From Anniella stebbinsi (taxonomy: Eukaryota > Chordata > Lepidosauria > Squamata > Anniellidae): a DNA stretch of 64,000 nt. Shown here piece after piece: positions 1 through 8,979 of this stretch (position 1 is the stretch's first letter; every line of letters begins with the position of its first letter). The stretch lies in assembly GCA_029215795.1 (NCBI GenBank), contig JARDYH010000002.1, positions 129,897,001 through 129,961,000 on the forward strand. The letters are read 5' to 3'. The position numbers were made by a program, and so were the translations under genes. Below the pieces are notes generated by a model. That model made no database searches. It saw only the letters and a list, made by a program, of their open reading frames with translations, and was not told where the DNA came from.

Positions 1-168
1 CATCAGTAGATTAAAAACCTTGCATAAAAATCCAACATCCAAAAACAACAACTTAAAATACATCAGACTCATCATCAGGTGAAGCCCCGCCCCTAGTGAG
101 AGTGTTCCAGAAACTGGGTGCTGCAACCAAAAAGGCCCTGGCATGGTCTTGTCTGATTTATTAGCATT
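1..168 (-). repeat. L2-like LINE 3' ORF relic
   Basis: The minus strand reads ARAFLVAAPSFWNTL near 115-165, the usual C-terminal phrase of L2-like ORF2 proteins (x-AFSVAAP-x-LWN-x-LP). Truncated by the window edge. Confidence 0.6.
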
Positions 169-528
169 ACAATTGAGACCTGCAACATTTTGCTCCTGTT
201 CAGGGTTCTAGCCAGCCATGCCCTTTCTCAGGTTATACCATTCTCTTGCATCTACCTCCCCTCCAGTTTTCTGACATTTTCCCTCTCAATAGTCAACATT
301 CTGTGGGTAACACACTTGCTCAATCCTCAACAGGCTGTTTTGAGGTATTCTCACCTAATTGTTTTTCCTTTGTGTGTGTGTGTGTGGGGGGGGTCTTCTG
401 CAAACCTTAAATTTCCCCTAAGTCTGGGAAGAACATCCCCTTTTTGCACATGGGCTGCTCACTCGGGGAAGGAGTTCACTATTAATATACAGGAGCCTTT
501 CCTAATCTGTGCCCCTCTAGATGTGCTG

Positions 529-592
529 ACTGGAGATGATGGTTATTATAGTCCAATACATCGAGGACACAGGTTGTGGGAATCCATAGTAC
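529..592. repeat. Hairpin hAT-MITE fragment
   Basis: Right arm only of the common short hairpin repeat: GATGATGG, TAGTCCAA and GGACACAGGTTGTGG in the expected order. Confidence 0.5.
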
Positions 593-1568
593 ACTATTCC
601 TTTGTACATTATGGATTTCAAACAATGACATCCTGCTTTTCAGGTATAAGCAAACTCTCAAAAGGAGTTTAGGGTAACATGAAAGCAAAGATCAATTTAA
701 AAAAGCACTCTTTCTGTATCTGCTATGTTTGCACAGATTATTGAGTGTTCAGAAAGACTGAAATTGCAACTGATATTCCCCAGATCCATCTGCATCGTCC
801 CTTTAACACTGTTTTCCTTGGGAAGTGCCTAGAACCACTGATGTATCAGCCAGGACTGGACTTGATATACACCGCACATAGCTAGTTGGGACACGAAAGC
901 ATGAAAAAAATAATAAGTCTCGCAATGCCAAAAAAACTGGTTTTCACAACTGGAGGAAAGGGTGAATCTTACAGCGTTGGGGAGGCTCCCAGTAATAAAT
1001 TGTCAATGAAACTCTGAAATAAACTACAAGACAGAAAGCTAGCTTTCCTGTCTCATCATTCTAGACACAGGAAGATCAGAGGAAAACCTCCATGTGGATC
1101 TTTTCAGAATCCTGAGCAAGGCTGCAAAGCAGAGCACCTATAAAAAAGGGAGTCGATCCTTTTGCACCCAACGCTGCCAAATGCTACACATCTATGAGGG
1201 TTACGCTGCTATCGTAACCGCCGCTTCGTTGAACTGAGCTGCTATGTTCCAACACATTCCTCCTGGTGCAATCAAAACACCAGACACATGAAGAGGATGA
1301 AGACTGCATTTCTTTTAGTAGATCCCCAAGATTCCTGCAGTGAGAGGTACCTAGAGGAAATCACCTCTTTCAATATCTGCTGATCCCAAACATCTTCAGG
1401 TCAATGCTCTCCTTATTCTGCAGAATCAAACATCTACATTGGGAAAGCACGATGCGTAAAGAGAATTAGGAATTATTTTAAAGTGTAGAGGAGGTTTAGC
1501 CATATAAGGGATCCTCCGGCAATTCCTGTTCAACCCTGTCCCCACACCCCACACCACATCTCTTTGTG

Positions 1569-1926
1569 CCTGTTCAGAAGACACCTTAAACCTTGCCGGT
1601 TAAGGCTTTTGTTTAAACCAAAAGGAGGAGAGCATCCACTCAGGGTAAAAAAAGGAAGAGAAGCAAATTCTCAGAATGCTAAGATTCTGAGAACTTGCTT
1701 CTCTTCCTTTTTTAAGGCTTTTGGTTAAGCAGCAGGGTTCAAGGTGTTTTATGCGATGCGTTTTGCTAAACCCTGCTCACTCACTAACCACAGATGGATG
1801 CAGCAGGGTTAGCGGCCCTAACCGTGGCTTAAAGTGTTGTGTGCGACAGCATGGCTTGGGGGTAGTGCTAACCCCAGAGAACCACAATTCCACTAACCAA
1901 AGAGACTGAAGTGTTGTCTGAACAGG
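1569..1926. mobile_element. TIR element with CCTGTTCAGA ends, interrupted
   Basis: Starts CCTGTTCAGAAGACAC and ends with its inverted copy GTGTTGTCTGAACAGG. A Penelope-like hairpin sits inside at about 1644-1717, flanked by direct repeats of TTAAGGCTTTTG (near 1602 and 1713). Confidence 0.5.
1644..1717. repeat. Near-perfect hairpin AAGGAAGAGAAGC
   Basis: Two inverted copies of AAAAAGGAAGAGAAGC followed by A/TTCTCAGAAT, about 30 bp per arm. It is the same sequence that begins the Penelope-like fragment at 41348. Confidence 0.7.
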
Positions 1927-1975
1927 CCCTTTGTTGTGTGTGCGCATGCGCAAGCACCATGCCAGGCCATTAAGG

Positions 1976-2296
1976 TAGGGTGACCAGATAAAATCCAGGT
2001 CAGGGCTCGTGTAACTTTTAACAGTTGTAGAGCAAAGGGAATTTCAGCCAGTGTCATTTGTATGCAGTTAGTTCCTGGTGAAATTCCCTCATCATCACAA
2101 CAGTTAAAGTTGCAGGGGCCTTGCCTTCTTTTGTATATGGTCACTCTAGTATAGTGCATGCACCTTTAACTGTTGTGATGAAGAGGGAATGTCACCAGGG
2201 ACTAATTGCATACAAATGACACTGGCTGAAATTCCCTCTGCTCTACAACTGTTAAAGTTACAGGAGCCCTGACCTGGATTTTATCTGGTCACCCTA
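1976..2296. mobile_element. hAT-type MITE, 321 bp, palindromic
   Basis: Inverted ends TAGGGTGACCAGATAAAATC extend over nearly the whole element, so it folds into one long hairpin. It is flanked by a perfect 8-bp duplication CATTAAGG at 1968-1975 and 2297-2304, the length expected for hAT transposases. No coding capacity. A second copy is at 16332. Confidence 0.88.
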
Positions 2297-2571
2297 CATT
2301 AAGGAAATGAGAGGCCTATGAACACTGCCTATCTCCCCATTCACTTGGTGGAGGAACATGAACAAAGTTGGAACCCAGAGGTAATTGCTGCGTGAATCCA
2401 GAGTTAAACCCTGCGTTCGTACTCTGGCTTGTCTCTATCCCTGGTTTGCATGTCACGCTTAACAACTAACTTCCGCTTGCAGTGGGAACTATGACAATCC
2501 AGTGTTCAAACAAACAAACAAACAAACAAATGTTGTTGTTCTGTGCAAACTTGGCCAGTTGTTCAAGGAAA

Positions 2572-2876
2572 GAAAAAGGGGAGAAACAGGTTCTCAGGAT
2601 GCTAAAGTACTTTATTTCAAAGCCCAATGTGTTTCGGTCTATGTTGTTTTTTTAAGGCCTTCTTTAGGGGGTCGATAAGAGATGGCTGCAGAAATACTCC
2701 TAACTGGCCAGCCGCCAGTAATTATCATAGGAGACTATCATCTTGTTAGGAGTGTTTCTGCAGACAACTCTTACCAACCCCCTGAAGAAGGCCTTAAAAA
2801 ACAACACAGGCCAAGATGTGTTGGGCTTTGAGATAATTTTGTCATCCTGAGAACCTGCTTTCCCCCTTTTTTTGTC
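2572..2876. mobile_element. Inverted pair of Penelope-like terminal sequences
   Basis: Two copies of the same about 140-bp sequence in inverted orientation: GGTTCTCAGGATG, an AAAGCCCAA...GTTTCGG segment, TTTTTTTAAGGCCTTCTT and AAGAG.TG.CTGCAGAAA. The right copy read on the + strand has CCCTGAAGAAGGCC...GGCCAAGATGTGTTGGGC, resembling the CTGATGA...GAAAC core found in Penelope-like elements. Confidence 0.55.
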
Positions 2877-3296
2877 CTAATTTGGATGCCAAAATATAGG
2901 ACTGGATCTGACCTTGTTGGCATAGGAATAAGAGAGGCAGCAGCAGCAGCCAAGACAAGACAAAGCAAGGTAATGAGCACCCCAAGAAAAAGGTCACACT
3001 TTGTGGAATGTGCAGTGGGGAGCATAGCTGTACTGTACGGAACTGGAACATTTCAGAAAGAGAAATGGGCATGACTGCTTACTACAGAAATTGTTTCCAA
3101 GCATTATCAGATCAATGCTTGAAGGATATGATTCTTGCTGACAGATGGCACCACGAAGATCAGAATTAACGAGTTAATCATGTTAACCCAAAGCTGCAGG
3201 GCAGCTACCATGCCTGGACTGCAAAGGTCACAAGGGAATGCTTATTTATTTCATACAGAAATTCATCTTTCCCAAGGTAATTCAAAAGGAGACAGT

Positions 3297-3825
3297 GGTT
3301 CAGTTCAGACAACATGTTTCTCAACGGTGGTTTTAGAACTCCAGAGTGGAGTTTTTACACCACCATTGAGAAACGTATTGTCTGGAGGGAAATCTCTACC
3401 CCACGGTGGAGTATTTTTGGGAAACACTCCATACAGAATATCCATACTGTGCAGAGGAGAGTTCCTGCACAACCATTGTGTTGCTTGTTGTGTGGAGGGC
3501 TCCGTGGAGTTTTCCATTGCGTTACAGAGTTCCCTGGCAAGAGCGGTGAAAGGAGAGAGTGCTGCTCTAGGAGAGCCGCCAGGATTCTTTTTTTTTTTTT
3601 TTTTTGCAGCATTGGCTGTTGGGATTCCATTGGGAGGACCAGAGGAGGAGAGAGGCAAAGGAACTGTCAATCAAAGGTCACAATGGATTTTACTCAACTT
3701 CATGGTAGCCCACGGTCACACAACGGTGGAGTTAGAACATGCTGTGTGGGAAGTACCTCCTAAAAACTCAACAGCTGAGTGGAGTTTTCACACTGCATTG
3801 ACCAATGCGTTCTCTGAACTGAGCC
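3297..3825. mobile_element. TIR element with GG(T/C)TCAGTTCAGA ends
   Basis: Ends GGTTCAGTTCAGA (3297-3309) and its complement at 3813-3825. It contains sub-palindromes built on CGGTGG and GGAGTTTT and an 18-base T run. It explains the long spurious open frame across 3135-3866. Confidence 0.5.
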
Positions 3826-4033
3826 AGTGTGTGTATTACTTTTACTGCCATGTTTGTCATGCTTAAGCTCCATGGTGGGGAACCAGTCGTTCTCCTACAG
3901 TGACTTCCTTTATTATGGAGGCAGTAAAATCTGCCCTCCTATCCATCCACCCCAAACACATACCCTTTTCCATCCATAGTCCAAGTATTCTGAAAGGCAG
4001 TGGAGGCAGGTGGCTCCAATTTAACTGGGGTTG

Positions 4034-4168
4034 CGAATCCATTCTGGGTTTCGGTCAGAACCACCCAGAATTCTACAGGAGCTATTCAAGGTGCTGAACC
4101 CTAGACCCAAAATGGATTCAGCACATTGGATAGCTCTGTTAAGAGTTTTGGGTGGTTCTGACCGACGT
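4034..4168. mobile_element. Palindromic MITE (GTTTC.GTCAGAACC family)
   Basis: Inverted arms around GGTCAGAACCACCCA and TGGGTGGTTCTGACC. Relatives are at 31490-31610 (half) and 62078-62215 (complete). Confidence 0.6.
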
Positions 4169-4253
4169 CGACAGTTCTTGGACAACGTCCACATTTTTGG
4201 TCGGATTAGCCCAGAGAAGTGAATATTAAGGCTAAACTCCCTATCATGTTAAA

Positions 4254-4798
4254 TAGGGCTGTGAACAGCCCCCCCCAATCTGGTCCAGACTATCTGGATC
4301 AGGCCCGATCCAATCCGGATTGGAACTCCCCTGATCTGGTCCGGAACCGGAATCAGATCCGGGTCACCAGGTCAAGATCCAGAGACCCTCCTTTCCCCCA
4401 TACACTTGCAAGTCTATGGGGAAAAGGATTCACCACCCTCCCCCCACTCTCCCTACTTACCTACTGCCTCGTCAGCGCCAGCGCTGTCCGCCGCTGCTGT
4501 TCGCTGTCCGCCGCTGCTTCCGCTCTAGCAGTGGCCAGCAGATGGCAGCGGTGGATGGCGCCAGCGACAACGAGGCAGCAGGTAAGTAGGGAAAGTGGGG
4601 GGAGGGTGGTGAGTTCAATGGACTCACTGCTGGCCCGGCGTCCCTGGGTGCCGGCTGTGCAGCCGGCACCCAGGGACCTGGAAGGCCGATGGGCCCCAGA
4701 TCTCTGGATTGATCCGGAATAATCCAATCCGGTCTGGAACGATCCAGACCTCCTCCCATCTGGTTCGGGATCCAGATCCGGATCTGTTACCAGCCCTA
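4254..4798. mobile_element. hAT-like non-autonomous element, 545 bp, GC-rich
   Basis: Terminal inverted repeats start TAGGGCTG and extend about 100 bp through repeated GATCCGG motifs. Flanks ATGTTAAA (4246-4253) and ACGTTAAA (4799-4806) form an 8-bp duplication with one mismatch. The centre is CpG-rich and again palindromic (CCCTACTTACCTACTGCCTCGT and its complement, around 4450-4610). Confidence 0.75.
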
Positions 4799-5040
4799 AC
4801 GTTAAAGGCATGTAAGTATTTGAAGTGCACATGTTTTATTCTCAGCCAAGCAGGATAGGGATGACCTTGCATGGGGTGGGAGAAACAACCTTATTCCAAT
4901 GCACTATGGCCCTACTGAAAATAACCCCACTCCCACCCTACCCCAAAGCTGATGTTAGACTGGAGTGATAGGTTCCAGTGGAGCCAAAGATTTTTTAAAA
5001 AACTTTATCTTGATCCTGCTTTTCCTCCCCCTATTACCTA

Positions 5041-5200
5041 GGGAGGCCATGGACTCTCCCACATTAAAGGCATTCAGGAGGCAGCTGGACAGCCATCTGT
5101 CAGGGATGCTTTAAGGTGGATCCCTGCATTGAGCAGGGGGTTGGACTCAATGGCCTTATAGGCCCTTTTCATCTCTGCTATTCTATGATTCTATGACTGT
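5041..5200 (+). repeat. CR1 LINE 3' end
   Basis: Contains ATTGAGCAGGGGGTTGGACT, CAATGGCCTTATAGGCC and the terminal ATTCTATGATTCTATGA repeats characteristic of CR1 3' ends. Confidence 0.9.
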
Positions 5201-6130
5201 CAGTAACTAAGCCTCCAGAGAAGCAGTTCAACTTTTTTAAAATGGGGAAAAACTGCACCAAAGCCAGGAAACCATCAAATGATCTGTGATCAGTAGAAAG
5301 GAAATGGGGTCAAGCAATTTTGAAAATGGCTAAAATATTAAAGCATGATTATAAGGGAGACGTAAAGTATGCCCGAATGGAGGATGCCCCCAGAAATTGC
5401 AGCCGACTGGTACGGCCAACCAGGGTGGGGTGGAGAGGTGATCAAAGCCATGAGATCTCTTTCTAAATGGCTGCATAAAACCCTTCCCAGCAGCTTTAAG
5501 TATTTCCAAAGCTAACTTCCCACACCGTTTGCTAAGATAATCCACACCAAAAGAGCTTTTGAGTAACCTGATTTGGATTGGAAATGGGCCACATACTCTT
5601 ATAGTAACAAACACACATCTTCATTTCTGGAAGCGAAGCCCTGATGGATCAAAATTGCCAACTTCCCGTCAGACCAAATAAAGCCAAAGCCTGCAATGCT
5701 CTTGGCAGTCCTTCATGGAGGGAAGAGACATTACACCGCTCTTTTCTTTTCTTTTTTCCAGAGTGAACTGAACACGTGCCAGTCTCCAAAATGTCATTGT
5801 GCGCTATGCTGATGGATTTTTCCATGGCTACTCAGGCCCTGAACCAGCCAAAGGCTGAATTCATGCTATACTGATGGAAAAGAACAATCTGGGAAGAGAG
5901 GGAGGGAGGGAGGGTCCTTATCCTTCCGGCCTGGGATACAATCTGGCCTGCAAGATGACCTTTCCCCCTTTCCCTGGGAACACCCCCTTTCCCTCAAAGA
6001 GCGACTATATGGGAATTCCAAGATTTTGCGCAATTCCCCCTCCCCTATTCGAAAAGGTCATAAGGCTTAGCCCCTAAAATATGCTGGCATTTTGGCTCCA
6101 CCTGCTTTGTCTGTTGCCATGCCCCTTTTG

Positions 6131-7345
6131 CCTTCATAAGAAGCCATGCCGGATCAGACTAAAGGTCCATCTAGTCCAGCACTCTGTTCACAGAGTGGCC
6201 AACCAGTTGTCGGCCAGGGACCAATAAAACAGGACACGGGTACAAAAGCACCCTCCCACCCATGTTCCCAAGCAACTGATGCACACAGACTTACTGCAGG
6301 GAGCGTATAGCCATCAGGGCTAGTAGCCAGGTATAGCCTTCTCCACCAGGAATTTCTCCATCCCCCTTTTAAAGCCATCCAAATTAGTGCCTGTGGCATT
6401 ACCCCACAAGTGTTTATCTTGTATATGTCTAATTTAGTATATCTGGCAAGTACGGAATGTTGAACTGAGTGGGTGTGGTTTATGATGTAATAGGTGGAGT
6501 GGGGGGGTGTTAGGAGTTTGGAGGGCGGTTGGTTTTTGTTTGTGGAGGGATTTAGGATTAGTGTGGAGAGTTTAGTGTAGGCAGGTTTGAAGATATTATA
6601 TTCTGAATTAAAACTTTGTTAACTAAAATAAAATAATAATAATTTTGTTAGCTACCAAATACCATGTGTCAGCTGGGCCTTATTTACCTGCCCTACCGTT
6701 ATTCAACACATACACATCTGATTACACCCACAGTTTAGTTTAGTTTACAAGAAGATCCTGAATTCAAACTTTCCCCCTCATAGCTAGAGGAAAGGTTTTA
6801 TTTAACCCTCCCTCAGGTTTTTCAAGTGGTGGCGCTTGGCCTGAGAAAGGTTTATGTAACGTGCCTGATATAGGGGTTGTGTCGCTGAGCCATTCACTAC
6901 ATCTTGCGGTAGCAAATCCCATAGTTTAACTATGCGTTGTGTGAAGAACTCCTTCCTTTTATCTGTCCTGAATCTCCCACCAATCAACTTCATGGGATGA
7001 CCCCATTGGGTTCTAGTATTATGGGAGAGGGAGAAAAATGTCTCTCTTTCCACATTTTCCACACTGTGCATCATTTTGTACACCTCTATCATGTCTCCCC
7101 GTAGCCAAGCTAAACAATCCCAGTTGTTGTAACCTTCCCTCATAGGGGAGATGCTCCAGCCCCTTGACCACTTTAGCTGCCATTTTCTGCACTTTTTCCA
7201 GCTCTATAATATCTTTTTTTAGGTGTGGTGATCAGAACTATACACAGTATTCTAAGTGTGATTGCACCATAGATTTATATAAAGGCAATTTGATACCCCA
7301 CCCATGACTGAAATATAGCCCCTTAAACTTCTCCAAAATGGAACT
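6131..7345 (-). repeat. CR1/L3-type LINE relic, interrupted
   Basis: The minus strand encodes a decayed reverse-transcriptase C-terminus near 6802-7143, with GGRFRTDKRKEFFTQRIVKL and WDLLPQDVVNG. The 3' part (GCCATGCCGGATCAGAC and CCATCTAGTCCAGCACTC) lies at 6131-6400. About 480 bp of foreign sequence (about 6400-6886) separates the two parts. Confidence 0.75.
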
Positions 7346-7540
7346 CGCCTTAATTAGAGCTGTGTGCTCATGGCTGGGAGAGATGAACATTCTGATTAAA
7401 GGATGCAAATGGACTAACTCTGCATGTTATCTGTGATTTATGACATTATCCTACTTTGCATAATTTATTCTGAATTTTTTCTACAATAATTCATTCTGGT
7501 TTTGCTAAATGTGAAGGAAGTGCTAAGCACATGAGAATCT

Positions 7541-7733
7541 ACTTTCTTCTATATCAGGCAATTTTGTTCATCTAGTCCAATATTGGCTGATCTCATTGGC
7601 AGTGGCTCTAAATGGTCTCAGGTAGAAAAGGATTTTCCCACTACCAGATCTTTTTAACTGGAGATGCTGGGGATTGAACCTGGGACCTTCTGCATGCAAA
7701 ACAGGTGCGCTACCCCTGAGCTATGACCCCTTC
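7541..7733 (-). repeat. tRNA-Ala-derived SINE
   Basis: The minus strand begins GGGGTCATAGCTCAGGGGTA, with a TGC anticodon-like TTTTGCATGCA loop and a B box GGTTCAATCCCC, followed by a SINE body. It is a retroposed copy, not a tRNA gene: the stem pairs are broken and the body continues past the 3' end. Confidence 0.75.
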
Positions 7734-8056
7734 CCTATGCAGGGTACCAAAGTCCCATCCACCTTCTGAGATTTTATCCATTGTTAACCTAGTAATTGCA
7801 AGCATATTTACCCAACCATCATAAAGGACTAGAAACCTGACTTAAAATGAAATACACTCCAAGATCCTTGCAAAGATGCACTCAGCCAACAACCGCTGGT
7901 TTTCTGAGCCCTTCCAGAATGGCAGAATCTACGCACCTCTGTCCATGGTGACACACAGCGAAAGACAAGATCAGAGGCCCAATATGCAGGGAGGGAGGCG
8001 CTTCCTAATCCCTTTCCCTCCATCCCAACCCCACTTTAAAGTTTAAGCAGACTTAC

Positions 8057-8155
8057 AATAAGATCTTGTCTGGTTTTGAAAGTGCTGATGTAGTGGTTAT
8101 AGTGGGAATCTTCCATTTGCCTCAAGATGGCTGTCATGCAGGCGACAAAGCTACC
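8057..8155 (-). CDS. DOCK5: DOCK5 exon e25 (armadillo-like region, last exon in window)
   Basis: Thirty-three codons, phase 0 on both sides: [20 protein letters not shown] and [13 protein letters not shown]. Acceptor TTCCAG, donor GTAAGT. The next exon should start with DFLMETFIMF-type sequence; I see no match in 1-8056, so the following intron is longer than 8 kb. Confidence 0.95.
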
Positions 8156-8766
8156 CTGGAAAGAAGAAGGGAAACAAATAAACAGACCAACCCAGTTGCA
8201 GACGTCCATGAACACACGCGAGCAGCAGAATCTAGGGCAACGGGCAAAAGACCATCCTTGAGGACATCCTGAAGGCATCCAGTTTGCCTTGCCGTGGGAA
8301 GTGGATGCTTGCAAGATGGGCCTTTGGTCTGATCCAGCAGGGCATCGCTTGAAGGATGTTGTAAGATACTGGGGCTCTCTACAGGTCAGTGTTGAAAGTG
8401 GACTGAAGGAATAGGGGACAGAAGACTCAGCTGCAGCTGCTAAATCCCAGACCCTACAAAACCCTTGCTCTAGTCCTGCCTTCTCCAACCTGGTGGCCTC
8501 CAGATGTGTTCAACTACACCCCCTATCATCCTCAGTCACACTGGCTGGGGATGATGGGAGGTGCAGTGAAACACATCTGGAGAGAAACAGGTTGGAGAAG
8601 GCTGCTCTGCATTGACGAAAAGTTATTTTTAAATGGATGTTGTCTTTGTATGTCGTCCGTTTTTATGGTTTTAAATTTTGTATATGGATTTTTAATGTTT
8701 AATATTTTAATCTTTTGTATACTGCCCAGAGAGCTTTGGCTATGGGGTGGTATAGAAATGTAATTA

Positions 8767-8804
<38 letters not shown>

Positions 8805-8911
8805 TGGCTATGGGGTGGTATAGAAATGTAATTAATATAATAAGAATAAGAAGAAGAATAAATAACAATAATAATAATATGGCTATGGGGTGGTATAGAA
8901 ATGTAATTAAT

Positions 8912-8943
<32 letters not shown>

Positions 8944-8945
8944 AC

Positions 8946-8979
<34 letters not shown>

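Larger units (their letters stand above)
1..8056. other. DOCK5 intron after e25 (partial)
   Basis: No coding exon found. The stretch is filled with an L2-like relic, three types of TIR/hairpin MITE, a Penelope-like inverted pair, CR1 relics and a SINE, listed separately. About 180-1560, 5200-5870 and 7345-7540 contain nothing I can assign apart from a small hairpin fragment at 529-592. Confidence 0.75.

Noticed and set aside
3135..3866. 243-aa open frame on the + strand
   Set aside because: It crosses a T-run (FFFFFFF) and a palindromic TIR element, has overlapping frames of similar length on both strands and no recognisable domain.
6802..7143. 113-aa frame as a host gene
   Set aside because: It reads as a CR1/L3 reverse-transcriptase C-terminus (GGRFRTDKRKEFFTQRIVKL), decayed.
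7670..7733. tRNA gene (Ala) on the minus strand
   Set aside because: Stem mismatches and a SINE body downstream; a SINE head, not a functional tRNA. The same holds for 21990-22042, 28165-28230 and 57035-57090.
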